Notes under the pieces: model-generated | Told to the model about the DNA's origin: nothing | Database searches by the model: none | Seen by the model: the letters and a program-made list of their open reading frames with translations, nothing else | Origin: Lotus japonicus | Lineage: Eukaryota > Streptophyta > Magnoliopsida > Fabales > Fabaceae | Length of the DNA: 64,000 bases | Direction: 5' to 3' | Assembly: GCF_012489685.1 (NCBI RefSeq) | Contig: NC_080044.1 | Span: 45,880,964-45,944,963 of the forward strand | In this document: piece by piece, positions 50,755 to 62,203 of the stretch | How the letters are laid out: every line of letters starts with the position of its first letter | Position numbering within the stretch: position 1 is the stretch's first letter | Made by a program: the position numbers and the translations under genes

Positions 50755-53700
50755 ATGCCTTCCGCAGGGGCCCTTTCCTCCGTGGAGGAGATCAAAGCCC
50801 ATCTCTTGGCAACTTTTGCCACTCTCCCTTCCCTCATCTCCGAGGATCCTGATCAGGGGGTTCTTGACCAACCAACAGAGCTTTCTACCAGTGGATCCCT
50901 TTCTGACCTTGCCCACAGGGCAGGTGGGCTTTGCTGTTCTCCGCTATTAGAGGGCCTCCTTCGCACTGCCGGCTGCCAAGAGCAAGATCGCCCTTGGCAA
51001 CACCGTGTGTTTAATGACCCCAAGTATTCCCACTTCTTCTTTGTATACGAATACTTGTTTCTTGATCTTGGTGTTAATCTTCCCTTTTCACCCTTTCTCA
51101 CCCAAGTGCTGTTTGACAGTAACGTTTCTCCTTGCCAACTTCACCCTTGCTCCTGGGCCTATCTGAAGTGCTTTGAAATTCTCTGCCGCAGCGTTGATGT
51201 GGTGCCTTCCCTTGCCCTCTTTTCTTTTTTCATCGAAGCAGATCCCCATTCTGGTGCCCCGGCCGGGCCGCGAACGATTTGCCCCTTACCAGGTTGGCTC
51301 CGAATCTTGTCTGGCCCGCCGGTACTTCCGGGTCATCGTCCACCCTGCTTACCCCTCTTCGTTTACATAGAAGGATGGGAAGGCCCTTTTCTCTTTTTAT
51401 TGGACACAGTGTCCCAAAACTACATCTAATTCTCTCGAAACGCGTTCCTCCTCTAGAGAGAATTTTGCCATTGGTGTCTTATCCCAACTTCCTCTTTTCA
51501 GCTGGGCTGACCTGCTTGGCGCTCCCCCAGGATCCAAACTGTCTCCTCGATTAGGTTTTTCCTTTTACCGCCTTCTTCACGCCTTCCTCTTAATCTCTTC
51601 ACTTCTGATGACTCTTTCCTTTGCTTTTCAGGGAACATGAAGTTTTCTACTTCCGAACTGCTGGAGGCCTTCCTCTTCGGGAACGTTAAGGCACCTTCTC
51701 CGGCCCAAGTTGAAGAGAAAAGGCGAAGCTCGCCGATGGGCGAGGGCTCTCCCAAGAAAAAAAAAAGCTGGGAGAGACAGGCTCCCAAGTCGCACCTCTG
51801 ACTGTTGCGAGCAAGTGACCCATCACGTCCGCCCCGGCTGTCTCGGATAGCACACGTGACTCCTTGGTGCCCGATCATCATGGCGAGGCGAACACTCCCC
51901 CTGCTGTGGATACCTCTTGCCCCTTGACCTCGATGGCGAGCCAACAGCCTCCGTCCTCTGACCGCCCACCGTCTCCTCCGCCCGACAGACTACTCACGAT
52001 TCACCACCCCTTAACTCTCCTAGGGTTGGCGGCGAGGAAGAGGAACTTCCCTCGGACTGTGATGACCCTAGTTTAGTGGTGTTTTTCGGGTCTTTCCTTT
52101 GTTAGTTTTGCGTCTTTTTGTTGAGTCTCATGTAGTGTCTCATGCATTATCATGCATTTTTATCTTTCTTTGTGTTTTTATTTTGTTTTGGTATTTTTGT
52201 AGTTTTATAGGGACCTTTCGTGTATTTTGATTAGCTAGAGGACTTGCATATCTTTTCTATTTTAATTTAAGGTTCTCTTTGCTAATTAACTCTTGAAGCT
52301 TCTAGATATCTCCTTTACTTTGTGCCTAAGTTACCAGGTCTGAAACTGATGAATGAGGAAGGTCAAGTGGCTTGGTGTATTGAAGAAAGGGTTAAAGAGG
52401 CTTGAAAAGGAGTTAAGAGGAAGTTCTAAAGGTTTTCCAGCGAAGTCAGAGCGCCTAGGCGTGCTCCATTGGCGCCTAGGCGCCAATTGCTTTTTTCCAG
52501 GTTTTGGAATTGGCGCCTAGGCGCCAATTACCTTCCAGAGAGCTTGTTTTTGGTTGGAATTGGCGCTCAGGCACTCTGAATTGGCGCCTGAGCGCCCAGA
52601 CTCGCCTGGTTTGCCTATAAATTGGTTTTTAGACATTTCTCTTGGAACCTTTTGTCAATTTCTCATATTGTAATAAGTTAGAAGAGATGGTTTGAGTTCT
52701 GGAACTTGAGGAGCTTTTTCCAAGCCTTATGTTCCAGGTTTCATCTTTACTTTATTCTATGGATTTCATAGCCATGCTTGGCTAAAACCCCTTTTGCTTT
52801 GGGTTCTTTGTAAGACTTTGAATGTTTTAGCTTTCAATCCTTTTCAATTCATGTTGTTCTGAGTAAACCCTTGAATCTCACTCCTATGCTTTATCTTTCA
52901 AGCTTGAATGCATGCTAGCTTTTTACTTTTCTATAATCATAACGATAGTTTGTTATAGGATTGAGACTTGTTGTGAGATTACCTTTAATATACTTGCTGC
53001 TAGGAATAGAGGAAGGGTTGGTGTTTGTTGGCCTGAAATGTATGCTTAGTGCTTCTAGAAAATGTTTAGGTTATCAAGGAATTAAACTTATCTTTTGATT
53101 AGAAAGGGTTTTCTTTACGAGGCATCGATAGATGACTATCTAGGCTAGAACATCAAGGAGAGACTCAGGATTTATTGAATAGGAAGGGTTGCTAAAACTG
53201 AATTAGTTGAACAAGAACCCAAGGCAATCTTTCTTCTGAATTTCAATCGCTTTATTACTCGTTCACTTGTCTTTCACTTAATTAAAGAACCAATCAACCT
53301 TTAAAACTAAATTTTACTTGCTTTTCAACCTTGAACTAGACTCTTAAACTGAATTTGCAATCTAATTCCCTGAGGTTCGATAATTTAAAACCGGGTAGAT
53401 TCTGTACACTTGCAGATTAACCAACAGACCGCCCAAAGGACCCTCCAGCAGCTCTTCCGCCGATCCCTTCTCCTTCTTACTTTCTCACCCTTACCTTGAG
53501 AAATTGAGGGAAGTACCCAGCCAAAACCCGCAGGAGGTTGCCCAAGAAGCTGTGTTAAGTCTTCTTCGCGTCGGCTGTCTGTTCGCCCAGGTGGCTTGGC
53601 AGGCTCGGCCCCTCACTGGGATTGCGGGTCTCCGCCAAGAGGTGGAAAAGCTGCATTCCATCAACCTTCAAGTCAACGAGACCTGCTCCAAGCTGTCTAC

Positions 53701-54220
53701 CCAGTTAGCCTTTGAGGTGGATAAGATAAAGAAGATGCTGAAAAAACTCGCGGAAGCGAAGCTTGCACAGATAGCGGCGGACGAGAAGGAGAGAAAACTT
53801 GAGAACCGGGTTGAGGGACTCCGTAAGGACCTTAGCACCAAGGAGGCCATTATTGCTTCTCAGGAGGGAAACCTTGCTACTAAAGATAAGGAGATTGCTG
53901 ATCTGCGCGAAGGGCTGGCGGCCAAAGGTGAGTTACTTGCTGAGGCCCGGTCAGATTTGGAATCGAAATGCAAACTCTTGGCCGAGAAAGATGCCCAGGA
54001 CATCGCCCTGGAAGAGCAGATAAGGAGAGAAGCTGCTTTCGCGACGGCCAACGAGCGTATCCGCGGCTTCCTAATTTGTAAAGCCCAGGTCAAGCACCTC
54101 CATCCAAATGTCAACCTTGAACCCCTGGGAGTTTTCAAAAGGGTTACCCCTGCCGGACTGGTGGATCGGGAAGATCCGCCGGAAGTTGCTCACGTTGACC
54201 TTGGAGACGCTGTGGAATAA
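50755..54220 (+). pseudogene. Extra ORF of the Tat element, copy B (full span, spliced, interrupted)
   Basis: It begins like copy A (MPSAGALSSVEEIKAHLL). A 26-base deletion near 51245 relative to copy A shifts the frame, and the TAG shared with copy A (near 51370) is also present. A predicted 77-base intron spans 51555-51631, and the second exon starts GNMKFSTSELLEAFLFGNVK. A proline/serine-rich region (PPSSDRPPSPPPD) is interrupted at 52060 by a solo LTR ending at 53426. The ORF resumes with EVPSQNPQEVAQEAVLSLLR and a long coiled coil (VEGLRKDLSTKEAIIASQEG and onward, about 53700-54060) to TAA 54220. It has the domain order of plant 'gypsy-type transposon' extra proteins: globular N-domain, low-complexity middle, coiled-coil C-domain. 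It lies on the strand opposite to gag-pol and converges with it. Confidence 0.7.
52060..53426 (+). mobile_element. Solo LTR-like insertion of 1367 bp in the Tat extra ORF
   Basis: Starts TGATGACCC and ends TTAACCAACA. The flanks GACTG (52055-52059) and GACCG (53427-53431) match at 4 of 5 bases, a plausible decayed target duplication. The host coding sequence resumes directly after it. It contains no protein frame, but has a cluster of near-perfect palindromes built on GGCGCCTAGGCGCC at 52450-52600. The family is unassigned; Gypsy is likely from the length and ends. Confidence 0.6.
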
Positions 54221-55007
54221 GAGAGAAAAATGTAAAATGTTGACTTGTTTGAAGTTATTGTAATGCTTTGCACTTCTTAATTTCGTTTAAACTCTTTGTT
54301 CGTATTTTACTTTCAAGTTTGATCGATTCAGCTTTATTTCTTTACGTTTTGTTTTTGTTTTAGCGCTTTTCCGGAGTTTTTCTTTTCTCTCAATGCCCCC
54401 CATAGTTCCCTTGTTCCTGAATTACGTTTGACGACATTGATGGTGTGCCTTGTTTAACTAGGACTTCTGCTCAGTTTTTGAACTGAGGCTTTCGTCACAC
54501 CAATATTTCCCGTAAGAGCAGGTGTGGCCTCGCCTGTTTTGTCCTTGCGAGGACTTATTGTTGCTAGGGACACAATGACCATATAGGTTTACCCAGACTT
54601 ATGCTTAGTTATGTTCGCTCGCCCATATTTCGAGGGGATTTTTGGGATAAGAAGCTTATCCGCACACATCGCTGACGAGTGACGGCGAGCTGCGTCGACT
54701 TTTCCGGAGCGATCCCCAGACTTCAAGGTCGTGTTGGGATCGCCACCTTCAGGGAATTTTTCCCACCTAGCTCTCGCCGCAATTCTGTGTGCTTGAAATT
54801 GCTGGATACAATTTTTGTATTTTCAATTAGACGTGATAGTCAACAAACTCCCGAGATGGAGAACAAGAACGTGTCTTTGTTTTTACTATTTAGGTGTTTT
54901 GGCCAACAAACTCCCGAAATGGAGAACAAGAATATGTTTCTTCGTTTTTGATCCCCCTATCTTTGCGAGACGCGTCCTCGCGCTGAAGCCAGCTCCCTAT
55001 CGATCCT
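54221..55007. other. Region between the extra ORF and the 3' end of Tat pol
   Basis: The two transcription units converge here. A small direct repeat is present: CAACAAACTCCCGAGATGGAGAACAAGAA (54840) recurs with one change at 54903. Short frames (54679-54951, 54815-55156) are not convincing. Confidence 0.5.
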
Positions 55008-58000
55008 TCAATTGTAATAGTATTTCAGGCTCGCCGCGTTCCAGGAACATGGCACTCGCCTTCCATCTAAGCTCTCTAGGTGATAAGCCCATTTTCCAAA
55101 AGCCTTCAGAATTCTGTAGGGGCCTTCCCAGATTGGACTCAGCTTGTTCCGGGTGATCCCGGTTCGTTTCTTAAGCACCAGGTCTCCCTTCTGCATCGCC
55201 CTCGGGCGCACTTTCGTATCGTACTTCGCCGCAGCCCGCTGCTTCATCGCAGCCTCTCTGATGCGAGCCTCGTCGTGTGTTCGAGGAGTTCTCGCCTTCG
55301 AACCGTGGCGCTGTTCGCCAAGAATTGTTGTCTATTTCTACGGGAAGCATGGCGTCCGCCCCGTAAGCCATCCTGAACGGAGTCTCCCCAGTGGTTGAGT
55401 GTTGCGTCGTATTGTAGGACCAGATCACAACCGAGAGTTCATCTAACCAGGCTCCCTTTGCCTCCGAGAGCCGGCGCTTCAAACCTCGCAGGATTACCTT
55501 ATTTGCTGATTCTGCCTGCCCGTTAGTCTGTGGATGCTCCACTGAAGAGAATCTTCTCTGAATACCTATCTCTTCGCAGAATCCTCTGGTTTGATTACTT
55601 GCAAACTGCGTTCCATTATCCGATACGATCGCTCGTGGTACCCCGAACCGACATACGATTCTTTTCCAGTAAAAACTTACGATCTTGGCCGCAGTAATGC
55701 TTGCGTGGGGTTCGACCTCCACCCACTTGGTGAAGTAATCCACCGCTACAAGGATGAACTTCATTTGTGACCTGGCGGTGGGGAAAGGCCCGACGAGGTC
55801 AACTCCCCACATGGCGAAGGGCCATGGGAAGCTAATCTTGGCCAACTGTTCCGCTGGGGCCCTGGGCAAGTCTGCAAACACTTGACACAGTCTTTTCTTA
55901 TTGTAGGCCAGTAAAAACCTGCTCTGAGGACTTTGCTAGCCAGAGACCTTCCTCCGATGTGACTAGCGCAAACCCCCCTCGTGAACCTCTTCCATGCAAC
56001 CTCGTATTGCCCGGGCGGAAGACATCTCAGGAGTGGCAAACTAAATCCTCGTCGAAAGAGTAACCCATCGAGTAAAGTGTAGTGTCCTGCCTCTCTCCTT
56101 TGTTCCTTCGAGTATTTTACCACCTCGCTTGGCTCACCCGCCAAGATGTCTACAATGGGGTCCATCCAAGTTTCTTGGCGGTCAACCGAGGCTACCAACT
56201 CTCCTTCGATGCTAGGATTGGCGAGCGTCTCTTGGATCACGCTTCGATTGTTCCCAGGCTTTCGAGTGCTAGCTATTCTCGCTAGGGCGTCCGCCTTCTA
56301 GTTCTGCGCCCTTGGCACGAATTCAACTGCCACCTCTTGCAGTTGACCCATCAGCAGTCGTACGCGCTCTAGATATTTTATCAAGGTCGGCTCCTTCACC
56401 TGAAATTCCCCATTTACCTGGTGTGCCACTAGCAACGAGCCCGTTCTAACCAGCAAACTGTCAATCTGTACCTCAATTGCGAAGTTCAGCCCGACGATCA
56501 GGGCCTCATATTCTGCCTGGTTATTGCTAACTTTGAACTGGAATCAGAGGGACTGCTCTAATACCAACTCCCCAGGCCCTTCTAGCGTGACCCCTGCTCC
56601 ACTTCCGTTGTCATTTGATGACCCATCGACAAACAATGTCCATTGCGTGCTCACCTTCTCACCGTCTTCCGGCGTTAACTCCACCACAAAATCTGCTAAA
56701 GTCTGCGCACCGACCTTCCCCCTTTTATCGTATTGCAAACCGTATTCTGACAATTCAACCGACCATGCGACAAGTCTCCCTGACAAATCTGGCTTCTGCA
56801 ACACCTGTCTCAAAGGAAGATCAATTCTTATTTTTACCTGAAAGCTTTGAAAGTAAGGTCTTAGGCGTTTGGCGGTAACGAGGACGGCGAGCGCCGCCTT
56901 CTCTATCTTCGGATACCTAATCTCCGCCCCTTGAAGTGTATGGCTTACGAAGTAAACTATTTTTTGCTCTCCGTTTACGTCCTGAAGAATGACGGAGCTG
57001 ATTGCATGATCGCTGGGCAGGTTTTGATAACACGGGTGGCGCGGACAACATCTCTTTGAGGCGTTTAAAGGTTTATTCGCATTCTGAACTCCACTCAAAC
57101 GCCACATTCTTCCTTAGGCACTTGAAGAATATTGCCGACTTGTCGCCTGAATGAGGGAGAAACCTGGACAGGGCTGCAATCCGTCCCGTCAGGCTCTGCA
57201 CGTCTTTTACCCTGCTGGGGCTTTTCATTTCTTGGATTGCTTTACACTTATCTAGATTGATCTCAATCCCTCTTGACGTAATCATGAAGCCTAAAAAATT
57301 CCCGCCCTGTATACCAAAAGAACACTTCTCCGGATAGAGCCTCATATTATGCTTTCGGAGCCTGCCAAAAGCTTTCCGTCAATCCTCATGATGGCTTGAT
57401 CCCAAAACCGATTTCACAATCATATCATCGACATATACCTCCATGTTCCTTCCCACTTGGCCCTCAAATACCCTATCCATCAACGGTTGATACGTCGCCC
57501 CCGCATTCTTCAGCCCAAAGGGCATGGTTTGATAACAGTAGTTTACCCTAGCGGTCATGAAGGCCGTTTTGTCTTCATCCGACGGGTGCATCTTGATTTC
57601 GTGATATCCCGAATAGGCATCCATCAGACTCAGCAGCTCATTTCCCGACGCTCCATCCACTAGCTTGTCTATGCTCGGTAATGGGTAAGAATCTTTCGGA
57701 CATGCCTTGTTCAGGTCTGTGTAGTCTACACACATCCGTCATTTTCCGCTCGCCATCTTTACCATCACCAGATTCGCCAGCCAAGTAGGATACCTAATTT
57801 CCCGGATGAAGTCTGCCGCCAGTAATTTGTTTACCTCTTGCTGGATTGCCTTTACCTTTTCATCACCCATTCGCCGGCGTGTCTGGGTCACTGGTTTAAT
57901 TCCAGAATTTAGCGCCAGCATGTGGCAAATGAAGTTCGGGTCTATTCCTAGCATGTCCTTGTGACTCCAAGCAAAGAGATCCAAGTTCCTTCCCAATAGC

Positions 58001-58909
58001 TTTGATAATCTTTGTTCTTTGGCCTTAGTCAGTCGGGTCCCTATTTTGAGTATCTTCTCGCCAAATTTCAGTTCCTTGGTCTCCTCAATCGGCGGGAGCC
58101 TGTTGACTCGCCCTTCGCCCCTTGGATCTAGGTTCTCTTTCGGCGCATCGACCTCGTTGCATCGGTGCCCCACCGAGGCGTTCCTTTTCCCGTACCGGTC
58201 TACCACGTTGTAGTAGCACTCCCTCGTAGTTTTCTGGTCCACAGCCACTCTCCCAAATCGCCCATTCAGCAAAGGATATTTAACCGCCAAGTGTGCCGTC
58301 GAAATCACAGCGCACAGCCGGTTCAAGGTGTTTCTACCAATTATCATGTTGTAAGATCCCTCTGTTCCTAGGATTAAGTATTTCACCCTTAGCGTCCTAG
58401 CGTCCTCTGGTATCAAGGTCAAGGACGCCTCTCACCCATACTTGCTCGCCCGCAAACCCCACCAGAGTCCCTGCATAAGGAGTGAGATCTGCCTCATTCA
58501 AACCGAGCCGATCAAATGCCCCGCCGTAAATTATGTCCGCTGAACTCCCTTGATCCAAAAGTACTCGTTGTACATTAAGTTGGTTGACGCGAATGAGGAT
58601 TACAATCAGATCGTCTAGATGTGGCTTTATTCCAACGAAGTCATCGGATGAAAAGGTAATGTCTAGATGTGAAAAATCGAAAGAAACCTCTGTTACCGTG
58701 TTCACCGCCCTAGCGTACCGCTTTCTAGCTACACCGGTGATTCCTCCTCCTCCAAATCCTCCGGCGATCGTGTGCACTCCTTTAGGTACCAGAGCATTAC
58801 CTCCATGTATTCTAGTAGGTTTTCCTGCCGCTATCAGTTTTCCGACCTCACGTTGTAACGTGCGGCATTCCTCTGTGACGTGGCCCATGGCCTGGTGATA
58901 AACACATCA
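55008..58909 (-). pseudogene. pol of the Tat-lineage Gypsy element, multiple stops and frameshifts
   Basis: In minus-strand order: a knuckle-like C-YH-GH-EEC motif (58909-58860) preceded by a TGA; protease with LLDQGSSADI (about 58558-58530); reverse transcriptase with MCVDYTDLNKACPKDSYPLP, TMPFGLKNAGATYQ and YVDDMIVKS (about 57435); RNase H with FVSHTLQGAEIRYPKIEKAA (about 56950); a second, archaeal-type RNase H with WTLFVDGSSNDNGSGAG (about 56650); integrase with an H-H-C-C region, WGVDLVGPFP, DYFTKWVEVEP, SDNGTQF and EHPQTNGQAES (55800-55535); and a C-terminal KLSPIWEGPYRILKAFG block. TGA codons near 57738 and 57380, a TAA near 57075 and frameshifts near 58410, 57100, 56545, 55880 and 55250 inactivate it. 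Confidence 0.9.
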
Positions 58910-59310
58910 CTCGCCTCCCGGCTCGCCGCTTATTCGCGTCGCTAACGGTTCTCGGAGGATTTTCGATTTAGACGATTTGTCCAGGCACGCTAGCTTTCCT
59001 TTTGAAGATGAGTTTCTCCATTTCCTCGAGGATTTCCAATAGCTTTCCCTTTGCAATGTCCGAGGCTCCGCCGCTGTATTTGCTCCCCGGGCCTCTGTGT
59101 CCTGCTGCTCCAAACCACTACTTATGTCGCGAATCAGCTACCTCCAATCTCTGAGAGTGTCCAACGACTGAGGTGACAACGGTTTTTCTTCTGAAGGTTT
59201 CAACAAGGAGACTGAAGACTCCGCCTCCTTCTCGCGTTGCCTTCTATACGCGTGACGCGGACCACGCGTGTGTTTCATCCTTCGTTTGCTTCGTTGACGT
59301 TGCGCTTCCA
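58907..59310 (-). pseudogene. gag relic of the Tat element, internally deleted
   Basis: The N-terminal frame starts MEAQRQRSKRRMKHTRGPRH near 59310 and ends at 59138 after LSPQSLDTLRDW. The next frame, about 30 bases on, is a basic, serine-rich piece next to the nucleocapsid knuckle. The several hundred residues of capsid expected in Tat gag are missing, so a large internal deletion is inferred. Confidence 0.55.
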
Positions 59311-59436
59311 TCAAGTGCCACCAACAAATCAAGAATTTGACTAAGAAATCAAAAACCAAAGAGAATTGCACGAAAAATTGAACTTCACTCAGCCAAACCA
59401 CAATCCACGTAGTCCAGGAATCGTAATCTACCGTTC

Positions 59437-59453
59437 CCCACGGACAGCGCCAA
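59437..59453 (-). other. Primer binding site of the Tat element
   Basis: The minus strand reads TTGGCGCTGTCCGTGGGG next to the LTR end at 59455, the form typical of Tat/Athila elements (TGGCGCCGTTGTGGGG-like). Confidence 0.75.
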
Positions 59454-59454
59454 A

Positions 59455-59768
59455 TGTTCCATCATGAACATTGATATGAGGTATAGTACATAAGGTGTAA
59501 GGAACGTGATGTGAGATTCCTAGGGAGAATGAGAGCGTAACCGCTTTGGAGAGAGAATAACTGAATTTCAATCTTGTTATTTCACAAATGAGCTAAGAGT
59601 CCTTTACATTTGGTATCCCTCCCCTATTTATAGTTGGGGGAGTTGGGCTTAGCGCCTCCAAGTCATCCTAATGGGCCAGTTGGGCCTCCGGGAGGAAGGC
59701 CCAAGTCCCCGATCTGCTCATCGCCCCAGGCCAGCGCTCCTGGGCGAGGGACCCTAGGGTCTCGCCCC
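59455..59768 (-). repeat. Right (5') LTR of the Tat element, truncated
   Basis: Collinear with 35887-36145 and then with 37362 onward (CGCCCCAGGCCAGCGCTCCTGG...GTCTCGCCCC). After about 59768 it diverges into the Helitron hairpin, so the outer part of the LTR is lost. A 16-base difference (a TCCTAATGGGCC insertion) separates the two copies near 59668. Confidence 0.8.
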
Positions 59769-61600
59769 TCGCCCGTGCGTTGCACGGAAATTTTATGTTG
59801 TAATATTTTAATAAATAAATAAGTTATTTGTGTATAAGCCAACCGTGTAAAGATATATGAAGAGAAAAATGAAATAAATAATTGAAATTGTGTTGTGTAC
59901 ATCAAACATTTTCAAAAACTTCCTTAAACACTACATTTACAGTACTGGTATGTTGTTTGCCCGCCTCATCAAGTATACAAAGTTTAAGACCTTTTCTTGA
60001 GCGTACTCTAGAAAGAGCTACATATAACTAACCATGAGTGAAGACGGGTCTCGGAAGGAAGAGCCCAACATGAGATAGTGTTGGTCATTGGCTCTTGTTT
60101 ATGGTCATAGCAAAGCATACTACAATTGGAAACTGTCTTCTTCTGAATTTAATTGGAAATTTGGAATGAGAAGTAACCAAGTCCATTCTTAAAATGTGCA
60201 CTTTGTCATTGACATTTGTTCTTGTGATAACAGTTGCACCAATAAAACGTTCACCAAGTTCATCCACAATTAACCTGGTTCCATTCCATAAACCTGCTGC
60301 TTGGTCTATATTTCTCAAAAGTATGATTGGAGTACTAACTTTCAATAAAAGTTTGTGGTTAGGCATTCCTGAACTTTTAGTGTCGTTCAAAAATTCTGTG
60401 GTAAACCACTCACCTTGGATTTCAGAATCATCATCAGATCGCTAGGCAGATTCGGAGCTCAGATATTCATGTTCTGGTGCAGCTATCATCCCAAGCATGT
60501 AAGTTTTTATCGTTTCAACAACCTCTAGTGTAGGGGCCAATATTGCTCTATCTTGAAAGAATTGAGGGTCTTTCATTTTGTGCGAAAGGTCAGGATATGT
60601 ATATCTGATCAATTCCATTAATGGGTCAGGACTAATTGGGATGAGCAGATCTGGCGGGATTTGAACATCGTACTCTCCAGCTCCGGAATCAGGATGGTCG
60701 CCATTTCTAATTTTTAGAATTCAATCTACAAACTCTTTGATTTATTTTGCTTCATCAGTCGTCTCAGCTGCGGTTAGCCGCATGTTCTTAGACAATTTCA
60801 TAACTTTGCAATGCTTCCACGATGAGGAAGAGTTTACAGTAGCTTCGACGATTTCCTGTCTGCTTCCTCTAGTTATTACAGGTAGTGTTTTTTTAAATCA
60901 CCTCCAAGTATTACTACTTTTCCTCCAAAAGGCTTATGGGTGTTGCTTCATTTTTCGACCTCATTAAATCTCGGAGTGTAACGTCTAGAGTTTCGAAACA
61001 ATACTTTTTCAACATTAGAGCTTCGTCTCATATAATAAGACTTGTTTCAAGTCGGAGCTTTGCTCGTAGACTTCCCTGCTTAATATTACATGTTGAGGTC
61101 TCTGTAATAGCTAATGAAATGCAAAATTTAAAATGAGTTGTTCTGCCTCCAGGCAAGAGCAATGATGCTATGCCATTGGAAGCAACAGTAAGTACAATTA
61201 GTCCTCTGGATCTAAGTGACTTTTGCTCAGGTGTTTCCAGTTCCACCATATCTAAGTGTTCCACACAAAAGTCTTTCCAGTTCCACCATATCCATATAAA
61301 AAGTAGAAGCCTCCTGAGTTTGACAACACAAATGTGACAACCCTCTCATATACAGACTTTTGCTCAGGTGTAAGCATGCTAAGAAACTCTTCATATTGTA
61401 CCTTTAATGCATCTTTGTCATAGTTTAGTTCATCGACAATAAATCTATTGTCAAAGTGCAGGACTTCATCATATTCTGGAGTTGGCAAACATGGGTAATC
61501 ATTTAATGACTTACCATTTCTTTGGAGCAACTTCTCAATTTCAATGATACATAAATTTTTCAAATCAGCATCTGCGATTCATAGGCCTACAGTCGAGAAT
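59769..61600 (-). mobile_element. Decayed Helitron fragment
   Basis: Begins on the + strand with CGCCCGTGCGTTGCACGG, the same hairpin as in the Helitron end at 15680, and contains Pif1-type helicase pieces on the minus strand. The CTRR terminus expected about ten bases outside the hairpin is absent, so the 3' end was lost or recombined with the Tat LTR. No replication-initiator (Rep) domain is seen, so the 5' half is missing. Confidence 0.7.
60085..61563 (-). pseudogene. Pif1-like helicase of a Helitron, fragmented
   Basis: Three conserved minus-strand pieces remain. 61563-61252 carries [13 protein letters not shown] and the Walker [13 protein letters not shown]. 61264-61028 carries [20 protein letters not shown] and GRTTHFKF, the segment following Walker A in Helitron helicases. 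60390-60085 carries KVSTPIILLRNIDQAAGLWNGTRL and FAMTINKSQ, the C-terminal helicase motifs. Sequence between them is degenerate, with stops. Helitron helicases unwind DNA during rolling-circle transposition; this one is dead. Confidence 0.85.
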
Positions 61601-61959
61601 AAATCTTAACTAATTATTTTTAACTGTATTGAATATAACTAATATTGTTCACGGATAATGCATTAATTATATTGCTCAATGTGATTTTTTAAAATTTTGA
61701 ATTTCAATTAAATTAAATACAAGAAATAATTAACTTATTATAACAATATTTTAAATCTTAATAATATGGCCCACTTTGGTGGATAGGCTTTATATATTAC
61801 TAAGATTTGGGACTCATTCAATTCAGCTTCAGGAAGTATTTATTGATTAATTAATTAATTTATTGATTTATTGACTCATTAATTTCGACCAATGAAAATT
61901 AATCATTGTGAACCAATCAAAATAAGCCATTTGGAAATTCAATAGCAACAACTAATAGA
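61601..61959. other. AT-rich DNA, nothing recognised
   Basis: No feature supported. It may contain further decayed Helitron sequence. Confidence 0.35.
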
Positions 61960-61967
61960 ATGAAAAC

Positions 61968-62148
61968 TAGGGATGGCAATGTGTCTTGGAATCATAGGGT
62001 ACCCGCAAAAAATACCCACTATGGGTAGGGTAAAAACCCGCTATATGGGTATGGGATTGGGTATGGGTAATTACCCGCAAAAAATAATGGGTGTGGGTGC
62101 GGGTATGGGTACTATAGTACCCAACCCCCCATACCCGCACACACATAA

Positions 62149-62203
<55 letters not shown>

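Larger units (their letters stand above)
35887..59768 (-). mobile_element. Tat-lineage Gypsy retrotransposon, degenerate, with nested insertions
   Basis: Read on the minus strand: LTR (59768-59455), PBS, gag relic, pol (protease, reverse transcriptase, RNase H, second RNase H, integrase) from 58909 to 55008, a long region with an ORF on the opposite strand, then the other LTR starting at 35887. Reverse transcriptase before integrase gives Gypsy; the duplicated RNase H and the antisense extra ORF give the Tat lineage. Both LTRs share the first 250 bases from TGTTCCATCATGAAC with high identity. Nested inside are SIRE sequences (36146-37356 and 39225-49960) and a solo LTR (52060-53426). Without them and the duplicated piece, the element would be about 8.7 kb. 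Confidence 0.88.
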
